A stretch of 64,000 nt of DNA from Kingdonia uniflora. Its lineage: Eukaryota; Streptophyta; Magnoliopsida; Ranunculales; Circaeasteraceae. Positions 48,284 through 60,095 of this stretch are shown here, piece after piece. A program made the position numbers and the translations under genes. The stretch is from the NCBI GenBank assembly GCA_014058105.1, contig JACGCM010002394.1:1364001-1428000 (forward strand). The letters are read 5' to 3'. The notes under the pieces are model-generated. The model was not told where the DNA came from. It did not search any database and saw nothing but the letters and a program-made list of their open reading frames with translations. How positions within the stretch are numbered: the stretch's first letter is position 1; each line of letters begins with the position of its first letter.

Positions 48284-49764
48284 CTGAAACATCATCAACC
48301 ATGTATATTAAGCTAAGAAGTTCTTGAGATGAGTTTGTGATGCATTGGATATAAGTATATAACAAATATATGTCCCCAACAATATTTTCCTTGAGCATAG
48401 TTGTGTGACTTGTGTTCAAGACTTCATCATCTTAGATTTTGGTACTTGTTATTTAATAATAGTCTTTTTCACACACACAAAATGTTGGCAAAAATTTGAT
48501 GAGAACTGTGAGATAAAAAATCTTCTTAAGAAATTCAGTTGGACCAATACCATAGTGATTTTGATAGGTTTTGGGCTTATCTTCTTAATTTGGAAAATCA
48601 ACTACTGACCAAAAGATGTGACCTGCCCCTCTACATGAGGACCTTGTGAGATGTATCTAGGTCATTTTTTCCCATGACAGAGAACATAAGAAATTGTTAC
48701 TATTTATGCAGAAAAAGACTTGAAGGTAATGCAAGTTTACCTTTTACAGGCTAGGCGCAACAATTGGTTTGTACCGCCATGAAGCTTAAGTAATTACTCT
48801 TAGGAATACATTTCTTACTCGGAACTGCAACTCTTTGTGCTGATATCTGATGATTATAATCCTCAACAGGATCCCTAGAATTCGACGGGTCAACGCAACA
48901 AATATAATTTGAAGCATCAATAATATAGTCTGAATTCATTTATCATTTTACTGCTTAAAAGAAATGTGCATGTTGAGGAATTTTCTAGCTCTTTCTTACC
49001 TATATTGAACTGCATTATAAAAACCCAAGTCAGATTAAGATGAAATCATGCCCAACATCATTGCTTGGGAGTGAGCACTCTTATGCATCCTAGAAGACAT
49101 CAGAAAAACATGGAACTTGTTAGAGGGGAAGGAAGAAATACTGCAGATATAAGTGAATACCCCTATGCTTTTATACAATGTCTATGTATATTCAAAAGCG
49201 TCACATAGACCAAATCTAAGTAAGATAGAGGAAAAATGTCTAGAAAACTTAAAAACTCACAACACAATAGGAGAACTCCAAATATCACTTAGCAAAAGCA
49301 AAACAAACGCAAACCGCAATAATAATAATAAAGAAAATCATTGTTAAGGAAGTTATATCTGTAATCGTGCAGGTCAGGAAGTTCTATTACTTGTGTATTC
49401 AGTGTATTGTCACTATGTATTCATATATATTTATATATATGTAATTAAGTATATAATATAATTATGCAAAGGATATGTTGTGTTGTGTAGGTAGCTCTTC
49501 CTCAAGGGATTGTGCCATTTATCTTTATGAAGGACTACAATATTTATCCAGCAATATTAAGCACAGGGTAAAAAATAATTTTACTATTTATGTATCTCAA
49601 AGAATAGATCTAAATGTAAGGCTGAAGGTATGTGTTCTTTGTGAATGCAGGGTAATCTTTGGTATGCTCATCATATTACCAGTAGCGTTGTCCTATTATT
49701 CATTGCTAGGATTGTAGCTGACTATAGCCTGACCAAGAACTCAGAACCAGGAATTGCGGAGAAG
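48284..49764. other. Helitron interior, unassigned
   Basis: No recognisable coding domain. Open frames of 62-80 codons near 48751-48939 (minus) and 49475-49717 (plus) lack family motifs. Confidence 0.4.
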
Positions 49765-50015
49765 AGACTCGATTATTCATATATATTTGTAATATAATAT
49801 GGCAAAACTACACCTAGAAAGCAAGAACAATGTAATGCACCCATTAATATTAAGGGTACGCTTAATTCGTAGAGAATGATAGAAATAGTATTTCCACATT
49901 AAAGTCAGTGTTCCCTCTGACTTAAATACCATAAAGTTAATCTAAAAATTCTATGGCAATGTCATAATGTTCTCGAACAACTCTTTAACTCATTCCTTAG
50001 CTCAAGAACATGATA
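49765..50015. repeat. direct repeat arm R1 (about 250 bp)
   Basis: From AAGAGACTCGATTATTCAT to CATTCCTTAGCTCA. A second copy starts at about 51843, identical over long stretches (GAAAGCAAGAACAATGTAATG, CCCATTAATATTAAGGGTA) and interrupted by an 834-bp insert. Confidence 0.8.
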
Positions 50016-51197
50016 ATAAATATACTAAAACCCCATCTTGAAAACATCAACCCCTCTGGAAAAAAAAAATATTTTAGTAGGAATAATTTTCAGTAGATTA
50101 AAAGTAGAGGATAAAAGGCAAGTGATGGTGGGGATAAATAAGAAAGACCGGCAAAGGTCTTCTTGTATGTATAGTGTGAGCCATGTGAGATGATCCTAAT
50201 CTCTTCTTTAATAGCTGTAAAGCTTTGCACTTATTGTGGAGGTGAAAGAAGAAGGGCTAAACCAAATGGGATTGCTATTCCTCTCATAAGTTCGAGGATG
50301 ATGATGCACTACTTGTCAGCATCAAGGGAAGAAACTCCAAAATCTTGTGTTGTTATTTTTTGAAATTGCAATCAATTTGTGTTCATTTAAGCGATGTAGT
50401 TTTGTACTTTGTATTTTAGGAAGAGAATTCTTAGATGTGTTTTAATTAAATATAGTTTGTTTCAAAATTTGTTGCTTGTTAATCAATTGTCACTTTGATA
50501 AATGTAACTGATACCACGATTATTTAAATAGGGACTTGGTCGCCTTATCCGCAAAATGCTGAAAGAAATGTCGACTATGACTCTGAATCCATAGTTAAGC
50601 TTGAAAACCATGGTTTTTGCACAATTATGTTTGTGATAATGATGGAAATCATTGCACAGGGAAAAGGTTTCTGATGACAGATACTTGATAGCCCAATTTA
50701 GCCTAATCTGGATCCTAGCAGTTCATGATTGATAATATGCCAATAGGCGCAACGAAGGCACTAATAATTTAAACAACCTTGATTACCTTGCTGTGTAAGT
50801 GAATATATTTTTATAGATAGGTTGGTTTCATCTTTTTTTGGAGTGTCTGTTGGCCCCAATCAAGCTAAAGTTAGGCTGTTTTCGGTTTGATTAGTTTTTT
50901 CCTGTTTTTGCTTTAATCATGGTAACTACCTGAAAAGAATTGATGGATGTCCTTGGGTGATCCACCCTGAATGCCAGCACCCATGATGACATCTTTAGTA
51001 GAACCCAGTACTACTTGCAAATGTTATTCTGAACTTTGAAGGACTCCATTTCAAACATCACTGAGTCTGAGTTTTTTTTTTCAGTTTTCAAATACATTGG
51101 CTTTCCTGAAAGAGAAATATAATCGCATAAATCCAGTGGAAAAATATTCTCCACTATGAACCACAATTACTGATTCAGAATACTCTTTACTGCGACA
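50016..51197. other. Helitron interior between repeat arms, unassigned
   Basis: No family recognised; a run of nine T at 51073 and scattered short frames only. Confidence 0.35.
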
Positions 51198-51537
51198 CCA
51201 TAAGTTACTGATTCCCGGGTATAATGCAGCTGCTCGCCTTTGATAGTTATATATGTCCTTGTCCATCACGTAAGAACAATGGTAGAAACAGTCTGTCTTT
51301 CAGTTGCACTTATACTCTAGCTTCTTCGCTCTAGCCAACCCTCACGTCTTTAAGATCGAAAACTATGCCATAAGTTACTGATTCCCAGGTACATTGTAAC
51401 TGCTCGCCTTTGCTAGTTATATATGTCCTTGTCCTTCACATAAGAACAATGGCAGAAACAGTCTATCTTTCAGTTGCAGTTATACTCTAGCTTCTTTGCT
51501 CTGACCACCTTAATGTCTTTAAGATCGAAAAGTTACG
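51198..51537. repeat. tandem duplication, period 170 bp
   Basis: Two adjacent copies, 51198-51367 and 51368-51537, each beginning CCATAAGTTACTGATTCCC and ending at a phrase with CTTTAAGATCGAAAA. They differ by around 10 percent. Confidence 0.9.
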
Positions 51538-51842
51538 CCTCTTCTGAGGCATCCTATTCTCTAAGCGTTGTGGCACATAAACGTCTTTATAAATATCAAC
51601 GATTGTCTTACGTGGAGTGCTAGAGCTTACTGAGATAGGCTGACGTGGAATCAACAAATAAAGTGCCACATTGCATCTAAGGATAATATTGTCCTTCTGC
51701 ATTAAAGTTATTTATGATTCTTTATGTATTTGCTAAAAGATTCACACCTCTCCCCATAAATTTAAAATCTATATATGCATGTTAAATAAAATACAAAGTC
51801 AGAATTGGGAGAGAGAAGCGAGAAGAAAACCCATTAATATTA

Positions 51843-52945
51843 AGAGACTCAATTATTCATATATATTTGAAATGTAATATAGAAAAAGTACATCTAGAAA
51901 GCAAGAACAATGTAATGCTCCCATTAATATTAAGGGTATGATTAATTCCTAGAGAATGACAAAAATAGTATTTCCACATTGAAGTCAGTGTTCCCTCATA
52001 CTTAAATACCATAAAGGAGGTAAAGAAAAAAACAAATTGCGGCGAGGTCTTGTCATTGGTGAGTGAGGATTATGAGGTAGGAAAAGAAAGAGATTGGGTT
52101 CCTGGAGGTAGTTCAATAGAAGAACCTCATAAGGAAATAGGAAAGAGCTGAGGAAGCTTGCTAAAGCTAGTGTAATTAATAAAGCACCAGAGTGAAATAA
52201 GAGTTAAAAGAAAAGAACCTCAGAAGGAAAGAAGAACCGTATAAAAGGAAAGCTGAGAGAAGACAGAATAGGAACACCAACGGCGAATGCTAGTCCAGAA
52301 AGAAGCCTGAGGGAAAAGAAAGTAGCCTACTCTTTTTAAAGCGCCAAAGAAAATAAGTGCAAAGATAAAGAAAAGACCTAAAAGGAGGCCAAGAGTTTGC
52401 ACCTATAAGGAGGCCGAGAGGCAAACCTAGACTCTAACCGCTTTCAAGTCTCAATCTAAGGTAACTTGCGTACGGAGAAGGTTAGGATAGGAGAAGGGAG
52501 AAAGTTCAAGCCCATATCTCTGTCGAAGCAACATAGCTCCAGAAAAACTCGTTGGAAAACGCTTCGAGAGTTAAAAGCAACGCTTGCTAAACATTGCTAG
52601 TCTTCTGTTCTAGGATTTCTTACTGCTCTTGTTAGAAAATGCCTTTCTTTCTTCGTACGCAAGTAACTCTTTTCGCATGCAAGTTTAGTAGGTCTCGTGT
52701 CCTTTTAAAGTCCTGAATGGAGCTATGTTGCTAAATAGCACGTTGTAAAGGCATGTGTTGTAGACCTCGGACTCTGTTGCATAGTAGGTTTGCCTCGTTT
52801 TTTACTCTGTTGCATAGTGGGTTTGCCTCAACCTTTACAAGGCTCTCTCCGACTAAAATACCATTAAGTTAAGCTAAAATGCCTGAGACAATTTCATAGT
52901 GTTCTCGAACAACTCTTAAACTCATTCCTTAGCTCACGGATAGAT
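51843..52945. repeat. direct repeat arm R2, split by an insert
   Basis: Matches R1 as two blocks, 51843-52015 and 52850-52945 (TTCTCGAACAACTCTT, CATTCCTTAGCTCA). The break is between AATACCATAAA and AATACCATTAA. Confidence 0.75.
52016..52849. other. 834-bp insert of foreign composition in repeat arm R2
   Basis: Bordered by an 11-bp near-perfect direct repeat (AATACCATAAA / AATACCATTAA). Interior is rich in GAAAG/CTTTC purine-pyrimidine blocks and contains related GTACGCAAGTAACT and CTTGCGTACGGAGAAGG phrases and a duplicated phrase TACTCTGTTGCATAGT (variant forms near 52770 and 52805). The style resembles plant mitochondrial intergenic DNA, but this is an impression only. Confidence 0.4.
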
Positions 52946-52988
52946 AACAACAACATTGTAGGCTCTAACAAATAACAACAGCATCACT

Positions 52989-53560
52989 CTATATATGCAT
53001 CCTAAATGAAATGTATATTTTGAAGTACTTTTTTACACCCAAAAACCACATCTTCCAATTAACATACTCCAACAGTGATTTCCACCTTGGTTCCAATGCA
53101 ACTATAACATTGAAGGGGTACATTAAAAATGTACAATTTGAGCAGCCACCTGTAGGTGATGAAAAATAGCATACAAAATTATCCATTAGAACTGAAACTA
53201 ACATACAAAATGTATAGAAAAAAATCAAAAAAATTAATGAGTACCTTATTTTGTAGAAACTCGATCTTGTTGTTGAAGAGAATGAGGGCTTGGTGCAAAC
53301 TTCACAATATGGTGGGAGGTGGTAAGGGGATTGAATCAAAAAGAGGCTGTTGCAAACATAGAAAAATACATCATAAGAAATCAGGAAACAACTAATGGCA
53401 AGAATCGAACGATTTAATAGTTTATACATACCGGGAAAGCCGAATATCAGAGAGTTTTTCATTGAGATAAACTTGGTCATGGCAGACACCGTAGAGGAAA
53501 GGCAGAGATAAATTAATTTCGTGGTAGATTGGGCGAAACGCTTCAAAGAAATTGGTTATC
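52989..53560 (-). other. possible captured exon and leader near Helitron 5' end
   Basis: A TATA-like TTATTTATAAACG (minus; plus about 53727-53739) is followed on the minus strand by a CT-rich leader with a 37-bp tandem duplication (GGTAATCAATTATGGGAGAG at 53593 and 53630 on plus). A frame then reads FFEAFRPIYHEINLSLPF and LNEKLSDIRLS up to a possible donor near 53433. I do not recognise the family. The 185-codon frame overlapping it in another phase is hydrophobic and AT-driven, and I do not call it a gene. Confidence 0.3.
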
Positions 53561-53792
53561 CCTCTTAACTCCAAATTAGAGTGAGATATTATGGTAATCA
53601 ATTATGGGAGAGTTGAGGAGTGAAGAAAGAGTGGTAATCAATTATGGGAGAGTTGAGGAGAGAAGAAAGAAGTGAGAGATGTTTAGAGGAGAGATAGCGA
53701 GGGAGTCGGTTACATACGTTTATAAATAAGAGGAAAAGGCGGTTTAACCCTTTGAAGGCATTTTATGAGTTAAAAGAAAAAAGTAGAAGGTT

Positions 53793-53925
53793 GTTAACGC
53801 CACCTCATCTTGTCCCAGTCAGCTCTTTTAAAAGGAAAATAAGAGGAATGTAGAAAATATAAAGTTGTTAACGCCACGTCATCTTGTCTCAGTCAGCTAT
53901 TTCGTGCCACGTAGGACAATTGTTG
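53793..53925 (-). promoter_or_regulatory. duplicated CACGTCA-type module at the Helitron 5' end
   Basis: GTTGTTAACGCCACxTCATCTTGTC plus CAGTCAGCT occurs twice (about 53793 and 53867), the second with CCACGTCA, followed by GCCACGTAGG. ACGT-core boxes like these are bZIP-type sites in plants. They sit 20-150 bp from the Helitron 5' TC end. Confidence 0.5.
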
Positions 53926-54197
53926 AGATTTATAATATAGATTTGAGGATTATTACGAGATTAGGGATTTCCATGTTTGCTGGAATCCCTTGAGTGCTTG
54001 TAATTGAACTTGGATACATAGTGGATTTCTAGCTTGGTGGAGGGAGTAGCCTTATGGTGAACCTCCGGTAAATATTGTGTTTTGTGTGCATGTTAATTTA
54101 ATTTCTAGTTTCTCGGTAGATTATTTGTATGGCATGAGGATAACGAATAAAACCAAATTGCGCGAGGGTGATGTATTCCGCACGTTCACCCCCAACA

Positions 54198-54681
54198 CCA
54201 AGATGAAGGCTCCACCCTTCACAGATAGCTCTATTTTTATGAGTGTCTTCCACCTTCTTCATAACTTCTTTCATTCTAAGCTCAGTGCTAGAATAGATAT
54301 CCCAGATAGCAATATAGTTAGGTCTGCTTTCATTCCTAAAAACCCTACTATTTCTTTCCCTCCAAACATAGTAAGTATATGAGGGCATAGAAAGAGACAT
54401 ACACAATCTTAGATAGGATGTATGTATTGTTGATCGTACACAACCCTTGGACTTCACGGTCAAAGTCCCCAATCTGCCTCCCAATAGTAAATCTTTGTAA
54501 GATATGCTTCCAGATTTCTTGAGTATACATGCATCCCATGAAAAGGTGATATGAACTCTTATTTACATTATTGCACAACACTCATTGGGATTAGGTTAAC
54601 ACCCTCCTGTTAATAAGCTTGTCTTGTGTCTGAATAGCCCCACTAAACACTTAATTACCAAGTCACAAAACCATGCATAGG
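54198..54681 (-). mobile_element. LINE L1, middle piece: zinc-binding RT domain
   Basis: Reads MHGFVTW at the upstream edge, then IQTQDKLINRRVLT, VLCNNVNKSSYHLFMGC (zf-RVT ligands), IWKHILQRF, then YYVWRERNSRVFRNESR and NRAICEGWSLHLG at the downstream edge. A frameshift lies near 54640 and stops near 54590. The upstream edge is the insertion site of the gypsy element, the downstream edge that of solo LTR S3. Confidence 0.85.
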
Positions 54682-55478
54682 TAATCCACAATCGAATTAA
54701 GATTAGCCTAAACGAAGAAATGAAATGAAGAGCATACACAATTGGCGGGAGAATTTCCCTTTTAGAGCTTTAATTATTCAATGAATTGATTTCAATTGAA
54801 TTACTCTCCAAACCCCCTTAGTCTATTTTACAAAAACTTGGATTGATCTAAGATAATTTCACCTTACCTAGCCTTGCCCCTTTATGAGGGTTACAAGTTT
54901 CTAGTTACAAGATAGGATCATTATGCCATTGAAACGCCTAAAAATATTGAAGGAATACGATAGTCATTCAAAAGAACCCATGGGTCATTCGAACGATTGG
55001 CCAAATTAAGCCTAAGAAAAGCTTCAGCGTGAATTGATCTTCTAGGATCTTTAGGTCGTTCGATTGACTACAATGTCGTTCGAACGACTTGTCTTATTTT
55101 GCTTGAAAAATTGCCTCAGCTTGAATTGGTCTTATGGGAACACTAGTTCATTCGAATGGCTCCAAATGTTGTTCGAACGACTTGCATATTATTGCCAGAA
55201 AATAAACTCATATCGAATTGGTCTTCTGGGAACTCCAAGTCGAGTAGACTCAACTTGAATTGGTCTAGGTCGAATAGACTCATTTTAAATTAGTTTTTTA
55301 GGAACTCCAGGTTGAATAGACTCAACTCGAATTGGTCAAAGTCAAATAGACTCAGCTCGAATATGTCTTTTGGGAACTCCAGGTCGTTCCTCTCATATCT
55401 GGTTCGAATGACTGCAAAATTTATTCGAACGAGTTGGCAACTTTTGAAGGGGTTCGATCTTTAGATCCTCCTGGATTA
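54682..55478 (-). repeat. 3' LTR of gypsy G2
   Basis: 797 bp, over 300 bp longer than G1 LTRs because of amplified modules (GGTCGTTCGAA..., GGGAACTCCAGGTCGAATAGACTCA) between about 54960 and 55440. A purine tract GTGGGG precedes it in the element sense. Confidence 0.88.
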
Positions 55479-56960
55479 TGGTTCCCCACATTATGAGCCT
55501 TGAGCTCCTACTCAAGCTAGAACTAAAGATGAGGAAATGCGGCGGTGCCCATTTCCCTATTATACTACTTCGACTTGCTAGGTAGTTGACATTTCTTTCC
55601 AACTCGGAACGACTCGATACTATCCCATCTTGTAGCATGAACTTTCCTCTCTAGAATACTATCCTCCTATAATGGATCTTCTTCTTCCATCCATAAGTCA
55701 CCAACTGACGGCAGGCGAGTGTCGATTGTAGAGTCTTCATCTAAAAAAGATGGCTCAAACAGCTTCAAATGCTCGGCGTTAATCAACAAATACATCTTAA
55801 TGAAAGGTGGCAAGTCCAATTGGAATATATTATTACCAATCTTTTTGAGCATAGTGAATGGACCATAGAGGATAGGCTTAAGTTTCTTACCTTCTCCCTT
55901 TAGTCGTTCCTTACCCAAATGTAACCAAACTAGGTCATCCTCTTGAAAAGTACACTCAACCCGATACTTGTTGTATTGAGCCTTATACTTCACTTGAGTC
56001 TTCTTCAATTATACTTTAACTGCCTCATGAACTTTGCTTATCCTCTTAATGAAACGCTGAGCTTTAACTTGTTTATCCTCCTCCTTTCTAGATACTGTCT
56101 TGTCGCCAAGACTAAAAGCCAAATCAAAAGGGCTTTGAGGCAAGTACCCCAAACAAACTTTAAATAGAGACATCAAAGTAGAACCATGAATCGCTCGGTT
56201 AAATGCAAACTGAAGATATGGTAAACTCTCATCTCAAGTCTTAGGATACTTAGAATAGAATCTCTGTTGTAAATGAACCAAAGTGCGATTAACTAACTTT
56301 GTTTACCCGTCAGTCTACGAATGAAAGGCTGTATTTCTCTTCAACCTAGCTAGTGTCCATCATCCTCCATAAAGATCTTCAGAAATACCCCAAAAAATTA
56401 CTATCCATATCATAAATAATAGAAGAAAGGAGCCCGAAATACCTCCAGGCGTCTCTAAAAAATAATCGCGCTGCTCCTTCCCCGGTGACCATCTTCTGGT
56501 ATAGAATAAAAACAATCATCTTGCTGAATCAATCTACCACCATAAACAAATAGTTATTCTTACACTTGGTCAAGGGAAAACCACCCATAAAATCTATCGA
56601 AGTATTCTCCCAAGGTCAGCTAGGAACTGGTAATGGTAAATACAGTCCTAACTTACGATTGGAAGGCTTCGATGTGCTACATATAATACAATCATGAACC
56701 ACACGAGCAATATTTAACTGCATCTTCAACCAATAGACATAACGTTACAAATTCAAAAGAGTCTTCTCACCCAAAATGACCTGCCACCCGGGAACAATGT
56801 ACCTCTCTAATCCAATGTAAACGGTCTCTACCCTCAGGAATATATAGTAGACTGCCCCTGTAAATCAAATTATCTTTCAATACATACTTGCATGTCTTGC
56901 CTTGCTGTAACTTCTGGTGAATCACACTGAGCTTCTTATCGTTGTCATTTCTGACAACAT
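55479..56960 (-). pseudogene. gypsy G2 integrase and C-terminus
   Basis: C-terminal part 55667-56008: EGKKLKPILYGPFTMLKKIG, FQLDLPPFIKMY, HLKLFEPSFLDEDSTIDTRL, then a chromodomain-like tail (VHATRWDSIESFRVGKKCQL) toward 55560. The integrase core between 56040 and 56960 is readable only in short frames with many stops. Confidence 0.83.
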
Positions 56961-58320
56961 ATTCAAAAGGAACAATAGATTGTATCTACATAGCTACCAA
57001 CAAAGCAGAAATAGTTGGTAATGGGGGTCGAGATAACATATGAACCATTTTGTTGTACACTCTTTTCTTATACTTGATCATCAAGGTAAATTGTTGTAGG
57101 TACGACATCCACTTCATATGGTGAGCTTGCTGTAGCTTGGACTGTATAGATAAGAATTGTAATGGTTTTTGATCAGAATGTACCATAACCTTCTTCCCCA
57201 ATAAGTAACTCTGCCAATGCTTCATTGATTGATATCATGCATAGAACACCTTATCGTAGGTGGGATAGTTGTGTACTGATCCTGTAAACATCTCATAATG
57301 GTAGGTAACCAGCCTCCTGTCCTATAATAGAATTTCCCCTAATACATAGTCTGACGCATCTGTTTTGACCTCAAAAGGTCACTGCATATTGGGCAATACT
57401 AAGACTGGCGCATCTATAATCTTGTGCTTCAGTACCTGAAGAGTCTTCTCATAGTGATCTTCTCACACAAACTTAACACTAGCCTTTATCAAGGAATGCA
57501 ACGGTGCGGCTATCTGTGAGAAATGTCGAATAAAATTTCCTAAATACTGACAAGAACCCACAAAAATTCTCACTCCCGTCACTGTACGGGGTCTAGGCCA
57601 ATCAGTAATGACTAAGACCTTATCTGAATCTACCTTAAGCTCACCGCCACCAATAATAAATCCCAAATATACTAGCTCCTTCTTCCCAAACTCGCACTTC
57701 TTTTCATTTAGAAAAAGTTGTTATAATCACAATGCTTCCAACACTTTACGAATATGTACGAAGTGCTCCTTACATGTTTGACTATATATTAAGATGTCAT
57801 CTACATACACAATCACGAAATCGTCAATAAAAACATGAAGTACCTCATACATCAACCGTATAAATGTTGTCGAAGCGTTGTATAACCCAAAGGGCATTAC
57901 CAACCACTCAAAGAATCCTTGTTTGGTCTTGAAGGTTGTACTCCAAGTATCTTCTTCATGGATTCTAACTCGATGGTAACCGAACTTACGATCCAGCTTG
58001 GTAAAAAATTGAGCCTTCTGCACCTCATCTAAAAACTCGTCAATCCGTGAAATCGGATAACGATTCTTTACTATAATCTTGTTCAGCACGCGATAATCTA
58101 CTCACGTTCTCCAAGACCCATCCTTCTTCGGTACCAATAACACTGGTAAACCACAAGGTGAGCAACTCAGATTAATAACCCCTTGCTCAAGGAGTTTATG
58201 TACCTGTTTCTTGATTTCATCAGACTCGATTATAGAAGTCTGATGCAACCTAATGCTGGGTAGTGGCTTGCCATTCACCAAGGTGATATCATGTTCCACA
58301 TCCCTCTTGTGCGACATCCC
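56961..58320 (-). pseudogene. gypsy G2 reverse transcriptase and RNase H
   Basis: RT 58317-57727: SPCGLPVLLVPKKDGSW, a stop, then LNKIIVKNRYPISRIDEFL, FFEWLVMPFGLYNA, FVIVYVDDILIYSQT with catalytic YVDD. The connection at 57463-57666 reads GSCQYLGNFIRHFSQIAAPL. RNase H near 57225-56986: MVHSDQKPLQFLSIQS, MVHMLSRPP. Stops separate each block. Confidence 0.88.
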
Positions 58321-58930
58321 TTCTATGCCCAGTCTTTATACTCCTCTTGCAACTTTCCCATTTCGGTTTGTTGCTTCTGTGACATTGCCAAAGTAGACAA
58401 CATCTTTGCCGACGGACCCTCTTGAAGTAGTCGTACTAACAGCAAAACAAAATTACCGCTCGCATTAACCAATCTCTTTACCTGAGTCGTCATTACTAAA
58501 TAATTGGTAGTGACATGTTCCTTATAATCATTTATATGAAACTCCTTCCCCTCCTTTACCAGATAGTACTTACAAGCTCTATAGTAAAGAATCGTATATC
58601 GCTCCCAAAAATAAAGGCTACCCAAGATGACTTGACACACATCTAAAGGAACCACCTCACACGTTACTTCGTCAATAAACTATTCAATAATCGTAAACTT
58701 GAAAGTACACTGCTTCGTGATCTTCAACTCTGCGTCTTTCTGAATCCAACCTAAACCATACGGCTTAAGAGAAACCATAGTAGCTAAACCCATCTTTTTC
58801 ACCACCGCCTTAGAGATCAAATTCTTCTAACTACTCAGATCAATTATGGCCTCTACTAAACTCTACTTCACTTGAATTCTAACATAAAAAATTTCTTCCT
58901 TACTCATCTCCTCGGTAGCCATAGATTGCT
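58321..58930 (-). pseudogene. gypsy G2 protease and spacer
   Basis: Contains VEAIIDLSS then a stop where G1 has VEAIIDPGSQ, followed by KNLISKAVVKKMGLATM, and a second conserved strand VCQVILGSLYFWERY. The upstream junction shows the segment where G1 was opened by solo LTR S1; here it is continuous. Confidence 0.82.
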
Positions 58931-60095
58931 GAAACATAAGAAGAAGTTTAGGATTTGGCTTATATAGATCTAAAAAATCAACAATCTTTGCGACTAGTAC
59001 ATGTTTCTCTTTCTTGCTCCTATCTATATTCGACCTAAGATCCAGGTGAAGTTTCCAATATTTATCTGAAATGTACCCATTTGCCTTACAATGATTGCCG
59101 TAATTCCCCTTGGATGAAGACCCTTCACCTTTGGACTCCCTTATATGTTTATTCTTCTAACTAGACTTGTACCCTGACTTGATCTTGTCATCTTTCTTGT
59201 CACTCTTCAAGTACTTGCCTTCAATAATAATTGCTTTTACGGTAGCATCTTTGATATTTATCACAGTAAAGAGCTTCAACTCCATTCTATTGGACTCCGA
59301 CAAACCCCCGTATACTTCATGAACACCTCATACTCGTCCACATCAATGTCCAAAACCAACGCTTGGTTATAAAACTCCTTAGTGAAGTACTCTTATATGG
59401 ATTGTCCATACTTTTGGCACAAATTGTGCCATTTGAACCATCTCACTTGCTCATACCCAATCGGATTAAATTACTTCCTTACCAACACCTTGAACTCCTT
59501 CCAACCCAAGCTTCCTACTTTGTAATATTTCCAATAGAACCTTCACCACGTGAGTGCATGACTTGCGAATTTCAATATCGAAAAGCATATTTTCTGAGCA
59601 TTGGAGTATTCATAAATAGAAAAAATAGGTCTCTAACCTATCTAACGAATTATCCAACTTCTCGGCATCGATTGAACTGTCTAATATCAGAGTTTTAATT
59701 TTAAAATCGATACGAAGATTAGGCATATAATTCATTGATTTACCAATAGCCGATCGCTCCTCGATAGATTCGGCATCACTAATATTACTATCGTCTTCCT
59801 CGTTAATATCGTCTCTATCCCCCTCTACAACCCCTTTCTTCTTCGTGCGTTCTTGCCATTTTACTAAAGTAGAAGCTTTCGTAAGGTTCGCAAGACGTAA
59901 TTGCTCTACTAACTCCCCTTGAGTAGTAGTTAGGTAAGAAACTTTTGTTTTCAACTTCGTGAGTCGATTTTTAGAATCGCCCATCTCCAAAGTTACCTTC
60001 TTCTTCGAGCTAGATTTCCAATGAATCTCTAAAGGACTCACTAGGTTCTCCTTTGTTTGATTGAGTCGTTCACATGTAGAGACTATAAACCACAA
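58931..60095 (-). pseudogene. gypsy G2 gag
   Basis: Starts at 60095 with VSTCERLNQTKENLVSPLEI, then an acidic linker (DDINEEDDSNISDAES), then LDSSIDAEKLDNSLDRLETY and stops. The continuation reads DIDVDEYEVF and EGKYLKSDKKDDK. The zinc knuckle near 59085 is decayed (HCKANGYISDKYW; His and last Cys positions are Tyr). Confidence 0.82.

Larger units (their letters stand above)
38481..53941 (-). mobile_element. Helitron (non-autonomous as seen), 15.5 kb
   Basis: On the minus strand the 5' end is TCTATATTATAAATC (from 53941) preceded by A. The 3' end is CTAG (38484-38481) followed by T, with a perfect hairpin CCGTGC-loop-GCACGG (38494-38508) nine bases before CTAG. These are the defining Helitron ends and A|T target; no target duplication is present, as expected. 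Inside are an RPA70-like gene (same strand), a nested 4.5-kb solo LTR and apparent captured gene pieces. No Rep/helicase frame is detectable, so it probably moved with borrowed proteins. Confidence 0.88.
37950..54197. mobile_element. solo LTR S3 (787 bp without its insert), split by a Helitron
   Basis: Left part 37950-38480 and right part 53942-54197. Termini TGTTAGG...CCCCCAACA form an inverted pair; flanking pentamers CCAGG and CCAAG are a near-perfect target duplication. A TATA-like TCTATAAATATAG at about 38168 supports the plus orientation as sense. It contains four TTCGA-centred words in 100 bp (37981-38062). Removing it joins two pieces of LINE L1 in frame. Probably a copia-type LTR, but no internal part exists to prove this. 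Confidence 0.8.

Noticed and set aside
52989..53546. 185-codon minus-strand open frame
   Set aside because: Hydrophobic, Phe/Ser/Leu-rich and AT-driven. A different phase of the same stretch looks more protein-like near a splice donor. No family features.
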